From assembly GCF_000717245.1 (NCBI RefSeq), contig NZ_JNYQ01000005.1, positions 186,001 to 250,000 of the forward strand: 64,000 nucleotides of DNA, written 5' to 3'. Source of the stretch: Kitasatospora papulosa (GTDB taxonomy: Bacteria; Actinomycetota; Actinomycetes; Streptomycetales; Streptomycetaceae). Positions 33,033 through 40,643 of this stretch are shown in pieces. A program made the translations under genes and the position numbers. Below the pieces are notes generated by a model, which had not been told where the DNA came from, made no database searches, and saw only the letters and a program-made list of their open reading frames with translations. Numbering within the stretch: position 1 is the stretch's first letter; every line of letters begins with the position of its first letter.

Positions 33033-34349
33033 ATGACCGCAACGGGGGCAGACCGGGAAGCGGCGGGTCCGACCACCCGCGGCTACTGGTGGTGGGAGCG
33101 GCGGCGCGGTGTCGCCCTGGACGTGGGGCTGGCGCTGGTTTCGGCGCTGGAGTGTGCGCTGGAGGGGGTGCAGTTCGCCGGGGACACCGGGTTGCCGGTG
33201 CCGCTGGCCGTGCTCTTCGGCCTGATCGCGGGGTCCGTGCTGGTGCTGCGCAGGCGCTGGCCGATCGCGGTGGTGCTGGTGTCGATAGCGACGACGCCCG
33301 CCGAGATGGGCTTCCTGATGGGGATCGTCGGGCTGTACACGCTGGCGGCTTCGGAGGTGCCGCGCAGGATCACGGTGGTGCTGACGGGGATGACGCTCGT
33401 CGGCACGTTCATCGTGTCGTACGTGCGGCTGCGGCAGAGCGTGGACGCGGACGTGGATTTCGGGCCCGGGGTCTGGTACGTCCCCGTGGTGTCCCTCTTC
33501 ATGTCGCTGGGGCTGACGGCGCCCTCGGTGCTGTTCGGCCTGTACATCGGGGCCCGGCGCCGGCTGATGGAGAGCCTGCGGGAGCGTGCGGACTCGCTGG
33601 AGCGGGAGCTGTCGCTGCTGGCGGACCGGGCGGAGGAGCGTGCCGAGTGGGCGCGTACCGAGGAGCGGACCCGGATCGCCCGGGAGATGCATGACGTGGT
33701 GGCGCACCGGGTGAGCCTGATGGTGGTGCACGCGGCGGCGTTGCAGGCGGTGGCTCCGAAGGATCCGGCGAAGGCGGTGCGTAATGCCGCGTTGGTCGGG
33801 GACATGGGGCGGCAGGCGTTGACGGAGCTGCGGGAGATGCTCGGGGTGTTGCGGAGCGGCGACGCCCTGGTGGCGCCGGAGGCGGGGCGGGTGCCGTTGG
33901 CCTCGGTGGGGCGGGTGGCCGCGGTGGCCGCGGCGGTGGTGGTGGAGGACGGTCCGCGGCTGCGCGAGGTGGAGGTGCTGGTGGCGCAGTCGCGTGAGGC
34001 GGGGATGACGGTGGAGCTGTCGGTGGAGGGGGAGCTGCGTCCGTATGCGCCGGAGGTGGAGCAGACGGCGTACCGGGTGGTGCAGGAGGCGTTGACGAAC
34101 GTGCACAAGCATGCGGCGGGTGCGAAGACGTGGGTGCGGCTCGCGCATCGGGGTGCCGAGGTGGCGATGCAGGTGGAGAACGGTCCTACGGACGGTGTGA
34201 CGGCGGACGCGGGGCTGCCGAGCGGTGGCAACGGTCTGGTGGGGATGCGGGAGCGGGTGCTGGGGCTCGGGGGTGTGTTCGTGTCGGGGCCGACGGACGC
34301 GGGGGGTTTCCGGGTGTCGGCGGTGCTGCCGGACGCGCAGGGGGCGTGA
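33033..34349 (+). CDS. Orphan sensor histidine kinase (HisKA_3 / NarL-partner type)
   Basis: The 438-aa membrane kinase has four to five hydrophobic segments in residues 20-180 and then a charged coiled-coil linker (LRERADSLERELSLLADRAEERAE). The HisKA_3 dimerisation box follows, RTRIAREMHDVVAHRVSLM, with the phospho-accepting His near residue 219. The ATPase has the N box VVQEALTNVHKHA and the G box GNGLVGMRERV. Such kinases normally pair with NarL-type regulators. None is adjacent, but two orphan NarL-type regulators occur elsewhere in this window. The mRNA is probably leaderless. Confidence 0.9.
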   Translation: MTATGADREAAGPTTRGYWWWERRRGVALDVGLALVSALECALEGVQFAGDTGLPVPLAVLFGLIAGSVLVLRRRWPIAVVLVSIATTPAEMGFLMGIVGLYTLAASEVPRRITVVLTGMTLVGTFIVSYVRLRQSVDADVDFGPGVWYVPVVSLFMSLGLTAPSVLFGLYIGARRRLMESLRERADSLERELSLLADRAEERAEWARTEERTRIAREMHDVVAHRVSLMVVHAAALQAVAPKDPAKAVRNAALVGDMGRQALTELREMLGVLRSGDALVAPEAGRVPLASVGRVAAVAAAVVVEDGPRLREVEVLVAQSREAGMTVELSVEGELRPYAPEVEQTAYRVVQEALTNVHKHAAGAKTWVRLAHRGAEVAMQVENGPTDGVTADAGLPSGGNGLVGMRERVLGLGGVFVSGPTDAGGFRVSAVLPDAQGA

Positions 34350-34354
34350 GGGGG

Positions 34355-34371
34355 CCCGGCGTGACGCCGGG
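34355..34371 (+). terminator. Small hairpin after histidine kinase
   Basis: CCCGGCG and CGCCGGG form a perfect 7-bp stem around TGA, six bases after the kinase stop. There is no T-run. It may end the transcript before the convergent SUKH-3 gene. Confidence 0.4.
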
Positions 34372-34409
34372 GAGGCGTGGGGTGCGTTCGGCGCGGTGCC
34401 GGGCGGGGC

Positions 34410-34928
34410 TCAGCCCGAGGTGAGGCGTGCGGGCTGGACGCCGGTCAGGAGGGTCTCCAGGGCGCGGTCGATGTCGGAGCCGAGGTACCAGTCGCCGGTG
34501 TGGTCGATGGAGTAGACGCGGCCTTCGCTGTCGATGGCGAGGACGGCCTGTCCGTCTCCTTCGTCGCCGAGGGCGGCGACCTCGGTCTCGAGTGCGCGTC
34601 CGAGGTCGCCGAGTGTGCGTGCCAGGTGGAGTCCGCTGAGCGGATCGATGCGCACGGTGGCGGTGGCGATCTGGCGGCCGGGTGCGGTCGCGGTGAGGCG
34701 GAGGCCGCCGAATTCGGCCCAGGCTTCGACGGCTGCCGGGAAGACGGCGTGCTGGTGTCCGGCGGGGGAGGTGTGGGAGCGGAGGGCGTCGGCCCATTCC
34801 TCGGCTTGGCGGATGTCCCAGCGGCCGGGTCGCCATCCGGCGTCGCGGAGTGCGGCGTCGACGGCGACGGGGAAGCGGGTGGTGGAGGTGCGGCTCTGCT
34901 GGCCGGGTACGTCGGTCCGGTCGTGCAT
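34410..34928 (-). CDS. SUKH-3 family immunity protein
   Basis: This 172-aa protein fits the SUKH-3 domain. It has an N-terminal RFPVAVDAALRDAGWRPGRWD, a central FPAAVEAWAEFGGLRL helix-strand, and a C-terminal VLAIDSEGRVYSIDHTGDWYLGSDIDRALETLLTG segment, each typical of the family. SUKH proteins bind and neutralise polymorphic toxins, often deaminases and nucleases. The gene lies 10 bases downstream of the YwqJ-type deaminase gene, the expected toxin-immunity pairing. ATG 34928 was chosen for that spacing, whereas an earlier GTG would overlap the deaminase gene. Confidence 0.82.
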   Translation of the reverse strand: MHDRTDVPGQQSRTSTTRFPVAVDAALRDAGWRPGRWDIRQAEEWADALRSHTSPAGHQHAVFPAAVEAWAEFGGLRLTATAPGRQIATATVRIDPLSGLHLARTLGDLGRALETEVAALGDEGDGQAVLAIDSEGRVYSIDHTGDWYLGSDIDRALETLLTGVQPARLTSG

Positions 34929-34938
34929 GGTGGTGGGT

Positions 34939-35460
34939 TCAGCCCTTCTCGGCGGTGGTCGCCGCACTCGCGGTGAGGTCGACGGGGCGTACGCCGAAGT
35001 GGGCGAGCATCACCGTGCAGGAGCGGCAGGGGGGTGCGTAGCTGCCGTGGAGGGGGTCGCCGTCCTCGCGGATGCGGCGGGCGGTGAGGCGTGCGTGTTT
35101 GAGCGCGCGGCGGGCTTCGCCGTTGGTGAGGGGTTTGCGCTGGGCGCGTTTGGAGCGGCTGTCGTCGGCGGCGGTGAGCTGGCGTGACAGGAGTATGGCT
35201 TCGGGGCAGCGTCCGGTGAAGCGTTCGCGCTGGTTGCTGGTGAGGGTGTCGAGGAAGTCCTGCACGAGTGGGTGGAGGACGGGTGGCTGGTCGCCCTTGC
35301 CCGCGGTGCAGGTGAGTGTCTCTCCGCGTACGGACAGGGCTGCGGCCACCGCGGGCAGGATGCCGTCGCGGCGGTGCTGGAGGTGGGGTGCTCGGTCGGG
35401 CTCGGTGGTGCTCCAACTGAGACGCGGGTCTCCGGATGTGACTGTTTGTGCTGAGTGCAT
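34939..35460 (-). CDS. Free-standing YwqJ-type nucleic-acid/nucleotide deaminase
   Basis: The 173-aa protein has the two zinc-deaminase motifs. CPEA lies at residues 85-88 (Cys-X-Glu supplying a ligand and the proton shuttle). PCRSC lies at 144-148 (Pro-Cys-X2-Cys), with the intervening helix NGEARRALKHARLTARRI. This matches the YwqJ-like deaminase family, usually found as the C-terminal toxin of large secreted proteins. Here it stands alone. There is no signal peptide, and the 80-residue N-terminus has no WXG, LXG or RHS module. It is coupled to the SUKH-3 gene and divergent from the WHH-SUKH gene. GGGAGGGACACC upstream can serve as ribosome-binding site. The substrate is unknown. Confidence 0.78.
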   Translation of the reverse strand: MHSAQTVTSGDPRLSWSTTEPDRAPHLQHRRDGILPAVAAALSVRGETLTCTAGKGDQPPVLHPLVQDFLDTLTSNQRERFTGRCPEAILLSRQLTAADDSRSKRAQRKPLTNGEARRALKHARLTARRIREDGDPLHGSYAPPCRSCTVMLAHFGVRPVDLTASAATTAEKG

Positions 35461-35696
35461 GGTGCTGGTGTCCCTCCCTGCAATCCCCCGAGTTGCGGGG
35501 ACAGCCTGTCAAATATGCAGGGTGGTGGGGAAGCTGGGTGGGTGAAACGTGTCTTCGTGTCGCGTGGCGGGGGTCGTGTGGTGGCGTGTCCGTCACGCGC
35601 CGGTGACGTTGGGTGAGGGGGGTGCGGGGGCGGGGGGCCGTGTTGCGCCACCGCATAGGCTGTGCGCAACACCAGACGCAGCAGGGGGCAACCGCC
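35461..35696. promoter_or_regulatory. Divergent promoter region of the toxin/SUKH island
   Basis: The 236-base region drives both halves of the island. A TTGACA lies on the minus strand (about 35507-35512). CCCTGCA (35476-35482) is inverted as TGCAGGG (35516-35522), with an inner CCCCG/CGGGG hairpin (about 35486-35500) next to the deaminase gene. TAGGCT near 35656 may be a -10 for the plus-strand gene. GCAGGGGGC precedes ATG 35697. Confidence 0.45.
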
Positions 35697-36674
35697 ATGA
35701 CGACAGGTCGGCTCGGGCAGCAATCCGCGCCACCGAACGCGGCCTATGCCGGGCAGGTCGTGCATTTCCCGGATCCTGTCCGGGCGTCCCGCCACCCCAG
35801 GGGTGTGCGCGTGGACGGGAACGGCTATCCGGTGCTTTCGCCGTATGCGCGTGCGGCCGCGGAGATCGCGGAGCCTCCTCCGGGCTTCGGTATCGACGAG
35901 CTGCGGCTGACGGACTACGTGTCGGCGAACGCGGCGCTGGCGGCGAGCGGGCATGAGCTGTGGGACACGATTCCCGCGGTGGCGACCCCGCACGGCTGGA
36001 CGTGGCATCACGTGGCGGGTGGCCGGCGGATGGAGCTGGTGCCCGTCGAGGTGAAGGCGCTGTTGCGTCATCACGGTGGGCTGGCGACGACCGCGGTGGA
36101 CCAGAACCGTCGGGGTACGCGACCGCTGCAGGAGACCAGGCCCGCCCATTTCCGGCTGCCGAAGGCGTCGGTGGCGGTGGGTGAGCAGCAGATCCTTCAG
36201 GTCGAGGAGGATCTGGGGTACCGGCTTCCGGGTGCGTACCGGTCGTTCCTGAAGGCGGCCGGTGGGTCGGCTCCGGTGGGTGCGGCGCTTGACGCGGAGC
36301 TGGGTCTGCTGGTGGACCAGCCGTTCTTCACGGTGCGTGAGGAAGCGGCTGTGAACGATCTGGTGTACGTGAACAAGTGTCTGCGGGACCACTTCACAAA
36401 GGATTTCCTGGGTGTGGGTTTCGTCCAGGGCGGCATCGTGGCGGTGAAGGTGCGCGGCGAGGGCCTGGGGTCGGTGTGGTTCTGCGCCTACGACGACGCG
36501 CGGGATCAGGACGGCTGGGGTGTGCAGGAGCGGGTGGACCGGCTGCTGCTGCCGTGCGGTGAGGACTTCGATGCGTTCCTCCAGCGGCTCGCGGGCAATC
36601 CGCCGGAGCTGGAGACGGTGGCGAACCTGATGGTGGACGGTGGCTTCGCGCGGGCCGTCCCGGTGGAGGGGTGA
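35697..36674 (+). CDS. WHH/HNH nuclease toxin domain fused to SMI1/KNR4 (SUKH-1) domain
   Basis: This 325-aa fusion has residues about 89-130 reading WDTIPAVATPHGWTWHHV and then MELVPVEVKALLRHHGG. That is the pattern of WHH nucleases of the HNH/Endo VII superfamily (Trp103-His104-His105, His125/His126-Gly-Gly). The His usually found in the middle of the second half is Lys120 here, so activity is uncertain. Residues about 155-300 are a SUKH-1 domain (VEEDLGYRLPGAYRSFLKAAGG, then FAYDD-like and VDRLLLPCGEDFDAFL). Toxin and immunity folds are thus in one polypeptide without a signal peptide. Its stop overlaps the next gene by four bases. Confidence 0.75.
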   Translation: MTTGRLGQQSAPPNAAYAGQVVHFPDPVRASRHPRGVRVDGNGYPVLSPYARAAAEIAEPPPGFGIDELRLTDYVSANAALAASGHELWDTIPAVATPHGWTWHHVAGGRRMELVPVEVKALLRHHGGLATTAVDQNRRGTRPLQETRPAHFRLPKASVAVGEQQILQVEEDLGYRLPGAYRSFLKAAGGSAPVGAALDAELGLLVDQPFFTVREEAAVNDLVYVNKCLRDHFTKDFLGVGFVQGGIVAVKVRGEGLGSVWFCAYDDARDQDGWGVQERVDRLLLPCGEDFDAFLQRLAGNPPELETVANLMVDGGFARAVPVEG

Positions 36675-39172
36675 GCGCGGTGGTGACGTTCGCGCAGGCG
36701 CAGGAGCGGGCGGATGAGTGGGTCAACGGTGACGTGCCCGCGTATCAGCACCGTGAGGTCCGGGTCCGTGAGTTCGAGCTGGGTTTCGTGGTGTGGGCCG
36801 AGGACCGTGCGGAGGGCCCTGTTTCGGACGGGGGCCGTCAGCGGTTGGTGATCGCCCGGGACAGTGGTGAGGCCACGTTGTGGCCCGGGCTGCCGGTGGG
36901 CGAGGTGATACGGCGGTACGAGGAGGACTACGGGGCGTCGGGGGAGGCGGAGCCGGTTGCCGAGGCGCCGCAGCGTATCGATCTGAATCAGACGTCGTTC
37001 CTGTTGACTCCGCCGGAGTGGTTGCAGGAGGCGGCGGACAAGCTGGGGATTCCGGACCGGCGTGCGGACGGCGATGCCGGGGAGTCCGCTGCTCCGGGGC
37101 CTGTTCCGGATTCGGCTCCGGCCGTTCCGGATCCTGCTCCGTCCGTTCCCGCGCCGGCGCGGGACGGTTCGGGTGCGTTGTGGCCGGCTGCCGGTGAGCA
37201 GGCGGATCACGAGCCGACGGCGAACGACGGGGTGCCGGCCGGGGCCACGCCCTGGGCGGGTACGGACACGAACGGGGGACCGGACGAGGGCGCTGTGCCG
37301 CTGCCCGCGACGGTGTTCGCGCCGCCGTTGTCCGGATCGGACGACGACGAGGTCCCGCCGCCGGTGGTGCCTGCGGAGGCGCCCACGGCGCTGATGTCGG
37401 GGGGCAGTCAGTTGCCTCCCACGGCGGTCGTTCCGGGGCTGGATCCGCAGGCGCCGCCTCCGGGGTCCTCTGTTCCGGGCCCTGCGGTTCCTGCCTCACC
37501 TGCTCCGGGTGTTCCCGGCGCTCCGGGTGCGGGGGCGAGGGACATCGCGGACGCCGCGACGAGCAAGGCCACGGTGACGCCGCGTGGGGCCCGGGGTGCG
37601 GGGCCGACGGCTCCGCCGCCGCCCGGTGCGCCCGGTGTTCCCGGGGTGCGTCCGGGGGCGACTCCGCCTCCGGGTGCGCCTGCGGGCGGGTACGTACCGA
37701 CGCAGCTCGTCTCGCAGCTCGGCCCTCCGGGTGCTCAGCCCTCCGGTGCGACGCCGCCTCCGGGTGTGCCGCAGCCGCCCGCTCCTCCGGGGCCGCCCGG
37801 TGGGACGCCGCCGCCGGGTGGCGGGGTGCACCATGCCGCGACGATGTTCGCCGACGCGAGCATCGGCGGGCCGAACGCGCCGCGTCCTCCGGGGCCGCCC
37901 GGTCCGCCTGCTCCTCCCGGTCCTCCGGGTGCTCCGGGTGCTCCGGGTGCGGGTGTGGCGCCGCCGCCTCCTGGGTCCACGCCTCCTCCGGGACCTCCGG
38001 GGCCCCCGGGTCCTCCGGGCCCTCCCGGTCCTCCGGGCGGTGGGGTCCACCATGCTGCGACGATGCTGGCGGGTCCGGGTCAGGCCGGTCCCGGGGCGCC
38101 GCAGCCTCCCGGTCCTCCGGGGGCTCCCGGTGCGCCGGGGCAGGGTCCGCACACGCCGCCGCCTCCGGGCGGGTACGGCTATCCGCAGCAGCCGACGGGT
38201 CAGCCGACGGTCGGTCCGGGGTATCAGGCCGTGCTCCGTTTCCGCGCGGCGGACGGCAGCGAGCAGCAGCTGATCCGGCGTTCGGCGCCGGGCACTCCGC
38301 ATCCGGAGTGGCAGATGCTGCACGAGCTGCGTGCGATGGGTGTGCCGCCGCAGCAGGTCATCGAGCTGCACACGGAGCTGGAGTCGTGTGAGCTGCCCGG
38401 TGGTTACTGTGCGCGGATGATCAGGGAGACCTGGCCGCAGGTCCGGATCACGAGTGTGGCGCCGTACGGGACGGATCACGCGAGCCGGCAGCAGGGGATG
38501 CAGCATCTGCTGACGCACCAGGGTGAGTTGCACCAGGTGGCGGACGGTCCGGCGCGGCCTGCTCCGGTGCGGGCTCCGTTGCCGCAGATGCCGCCGGCGG
38601 GTGCGGTCCCTCCGGAGGCGCTGGCGGAGGAGCTGCACGGGGCGTTCGGTCCCGGTGTGCTGCGCTTCGATCAGCGTGCGGTGTCCCGTCAGGGTGTGCC
38701 GGAGGTGGTGGCGCGGACGCTGATGTGGGCGGGGCTGCCCGCCGATTTCGGGCCGTTCTTCTGGGCGCAGCCGGGGCATCCGGTGGTGCCGACGCTGGCG
38801 GAGCTGGCGGTGCAGCGTCAGGTGCAGCCGGCGTCCGACGCGGGTTCGTACCTGGTGATGGGTTCGGACTTCGGCCGGGCGATCTGTGTGCAGTACGGGA
38901 CGGCGAACATCGTGGCCGTTCCGGTGGAGGCGGGGCCGGGTGGTCAGCCGGTGCCGCCGCAGTTCGTGAACACGGGGCTGCCGGAGTTCGTGCGGTCGAT
39001 GGCGTTGCTGGGCCGGATGTGGCGGTTGCGGTTCGGGCTGAATCCGGAGCAGGCGGGCCGGTGGACGGTCGATTTCCAGGCGCAGCTGGTGGCGATCGAT
39101 CCGGCGGCGCTGGCGTCGCCGGAGGGCTGGTGGTCGGTGTTGCTGGAGCAGATGTGGGACGGGCTGCTGTGA
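36671..39172 (+). CDS. YrhB/Imm35 - collagen-like linker - deaminase - SUKH-4 fusion protein
   Basis: The 833-aa protein has four parts. Residues 1-90 resemble YrhB/immunity protein 35 (FAQAQERADEWVNGDVPAYQ). About 130-515 is a Pro/Gly-rich, collagen-like stretch with many Pro-Pro-Gly triplets. About 518-625 is a deaminase-like domain with HPE at 544-546 and TELESC through GGYC, zinc cysteines 573 and 580. About 650-833 resembles SUKH-4, ending SVLLEQMWDGLL. The coupling to the WHH-SUKH gene (GTG 36671 overlaps its stop) and the lack of a secretion signal argue for a cytoplasmic role. Domain calls are by motif, and the deaminase and SUKH-4 boundaries are approximate. Confidence 0.75.
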   Translation: MSAVVTFAQAQERADEWVNGDVPAYQHREVRVREFELGFVVWAEDRAEGPVSDGGRQRLVIARDSGEATLWPGLPVGEVIRRYEEDYGASGEAEPVAEAPQRIDLNQTSFLLTPPEWLQEAADKLGIPDRRADGDAGESAAPGPVPDSAPAVPDPAPSVPAPARDGSGALWPAAGEQADHEPTANDGVPAGATPWAGTDTNGGPDEGAVPLPATVFAPPLSGSDDDEVPPPVVPAEAPTALMSGGSQLPPTAVVPGLDPQAPPPGSSVPGPAVPASPAPGVPGAPGAGARDIADAATSKATVTPRGARGAGPTAPPPPGAPGVPGVRPGATPPPGAPAGGYVPTQLVSQLGPPGAQPSGATPPPGVPQPPAPPGPPGGTPPPGGGVHHAATMFADASIGGPNAPRPPGPPGPPAPPGPPGAPGAPGAGVAPPPPGSTPPPGPPGPPGPPGPPGPPGGGVHHAATMLAGPGQAGPGAPQPPGPPGAPGAPGQGPHTPPPPGGYGYPQQPTGQPTVGPGYQAVLRFRAADGSEQQLIRRSAPGTPHPEWQMLHELRAMGVPPQQVIELHTELESCELPGGYCARMIRETWPQVRITSVAPYGTDHASRQQGMQHLLTHQGELHQVADGPARPAPVRAPLPQMPPAGAVPPEALAEELHGAFGPGVLRFDQRAVSRQGVPEVVARTLMWAGLPADFGPFFWAQPGHPVVPTLAELAVQRQVQPASDAGSYLVMGSDFGRAICVQYGTANIVAVPVEAGPGGQPVPPQFVNTGLPEFVRSMALLGRMWRLRFGLNPEQAGRWTVDFQAQLVAIDPAALASPEGWWSVLLEQMWDGLL

Positions 39173-39209
39173 CGCGGTCCGGCCGGGTCTGATCCGTCGT
39201 GCGTGTGTG

Positions 39210-39245
39210 GAAGGCGTTCGTCCCCTGGCGGGGGTGGGCGCCTTC
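39210..39245 (+). terminator. Terminator after the SUKH-4 fusion gene
   Basis: GAAGGCG (39210-39216) pairs with CGCCTTC (39239-39245), and CCCC/GGGG pair inside the loop. TTCGTG follows. Confidence 0.65.
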
Positions 39246-39383
39246 TTCGTGTCGGGTGCTGTGATGCGGGTCGCTTCCGTCCTGAATACCGCTGATCGAT
39301 TCCGACTTCCGGGCCAATTACCGCATCCTTGACGTATTGCTTCTTGGTCGGGGAGTCGGCGAGCGGGAAAGAGGGCTTCAGGG

Positions 39384-40280
39384 ATGAGTGGTGGACCGGT
39401 GTCCGCGTACGGGTTCGTGGGTGTGCGGGGGCGTGGTTACCGTCCTGAGCAGGTGGACCGGGTGGTGGCCTCGCTGTCGGCGGAGCGGGACGGGGCCCTG
39501 GAGCGGATCGAGCGGCTGACCGCCTTGGCGGAGGAGCTGGCCGCGGAGTCGGCGCGGCTGGGTGAGGTGGTGGCCTCGCTCGCGCCGCAGACGTATCAGT
39601 CGCTGGGGGAGCGGGCGCGGCAGATCCTGGCGTTGGCGGAGGAGGAGGCGGACGCGGCGCGGGGTGCGGCGCTGGAGGACGCGCAGGAGTGGGGTGACGC
39701 GGCGGACGCGGCGGGCCGGGAGGTCCGTGAGGCGGCGCGTCTGGAGGCGGGGGCCGTCCGGGACGCGGCGGAGGCCCGTGCGGAGGAGGCGCTGGCGGCG
39801 GCGCGGGACGCCGGGGTGGCGTCGGTGGAGGAGGCGCGCCGTGAGGCCGGTGAGGTGCGCGGGGTCGCGGAGGCGGAGATGGCGGAGACGCGTCGCCGTA
39901 CGACCGGTGTGCTGGCGCATCAGGATCAGGAGCACGCCGAGCGGGGCAAGGCGGCGGATGCGGAGATCGCCGGGGCGGATGCCGCGATGGCGGAGCGTGA
40001 GAAGGAACTGGCGGAGCGCGGGGAGGCGTTGCTCGCGCGGGCGCGGCGGGAGCTCGCGGAGGCGGAGGAGGCGGCCCGGCACGGCCAGGAGGACGCGGAG
40101 GCGCGGGCGGCCGAGCTGGTGTCGGGGGCCAGGGCGGCGGAGGAGCGTGTGGTGCGGGAGACGGAGCGGGTGCTGCGGGAGCACGAGGAGGGCCGCGAGG
40201 AGGTGCAGGCGCACATGGCGCATGTACGCAGCTCGCTGGCGGCGCTGACGGGCCGGGTGGCCGCGGGGCCGGCGGAGTAG
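39384..40280 (+). CDS. Coiled-coil DivIVA-like protein ('cellulose-binding protein' type)
   Basis: The 298-aa protein starts YGFVGVRGRGYRPEQVDRVVASL, a DivIVA-like N-terminal membrane/pole-binding motif with the GYxxxQVD pattern. It continues as almost unbroken Ala/Glu/Arg coiled coil with heptads to the end. Streptomyces annotations often call such proteins cellulose-binding. The better comparison is the Scy/FilP group of cytoskeletal coiled coils. A structural role at poles or in the toxin island cannot be read from sequence. It is separated from the island by a terminator. Confidence 0.75.
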   Translation: MSGGPVSAYGFVGVRGRGYRPEQVDRVVASLSAERDGALERIERLTALAEELAAESARLGEVVASLAPQTYQSLGERARQILALAEEEADAARGAALEDAQEWGDAADAAGREVREAARLEAGAVRDAAEARAEEALAAARDAGVASVEEARREAGEVRGVAEAEMAETRRRTTGVLAHQDQEHAERGKAADAEIAGADAAMAEREKELAERGEALLARARRELAEAEEAARHGQEDAEARAAELVSGARAAEERVVRETERVLREHEEGREEVQAHMAHVRSSLAALTGRVAAGPAE

Positions 40281-40291
40281 CGCGGGGCGGG

Positions 40292-40642
40292 TCAGCCGTC
40301 GGCGGCCCGCTCGGTCCGTGCGTCCTGGCCCGGGGCGAGTGAGAAGACCTGGTCGAGCCCGGTGACGCGGAGTACGCGCAGGACGGGGCCGGGTGCGGCG
40401 AGCAGGGTGATGTCCGCGTCGTGGGCGAGGGCGTGGTTGCGGGCGACGATGAAGGCGGTGATGCCGCTGGAGTCGCAGAAGCCGAGGTGCGCGAGGTCGA
40501 GCACGAGTCGCTGGCCCGGTTCGAGGGGCAGGCCCGTCACGAGTTCGCGGAGTTCGGGGGCGGTGCTGTAGTCGAGTTCTCCGGCGATGCGGAGCAGCGG
40601 TCCGGTCCCGGTGTTGTGGACGGTCGTCGTCAGTGGGCTCAT
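40292..40642 (-). CDS. STAS-domain anti-sigma factor antagonist
   Basis: The 116-aa single STAS domain is of SpoIIAA/RsbV type. LLRIAGELDYSTAPEL opens the fold. The phosphorylation loop LVLDLAHLGFCDSSGITAFI carries the Asp-Ser-Ser-Gly with the target Ser near residue 58. Unphosphorylated STAS proteins bind an anti-sigma kinase and release the sigma factor. It lies one base after the phosphatase gene in the same operon, so the PP2C enzyme probably dephosphorylates it. No anti-sigma kinase or sigma gene lies nearby. Confidence 0.9.
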   Translation of the reverse strand: MSPLTTTVHNTGTGPLLRIAGELDYSTAPELRELVTGLPLEPGQRLVLDLAHLGFCDSSGITAFIVARNHALAHDADITLLAAPGPVLRVLRVTGLDQVFSLAPGQDARTERAADG

Positions 40643-40643
40643 G

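Noticed and set aside
36900..38200. Possible CRISPR or satellite repeat in the Pro/Gly-coding stretch
   Set aside because: The repetition is codon-level (Pro-Pro-Gly triplets) inside one long reading frame. There are no constant repeats with unique spacers.
39384..40280. Cellulose-binding function for the coiled-coil protein
   Set aside because: No carbohydrate-binding module or signal peptide is present. The sequence is a DivIVA-like N-terminus followed by coiled coil, so the traditional name is not supported.
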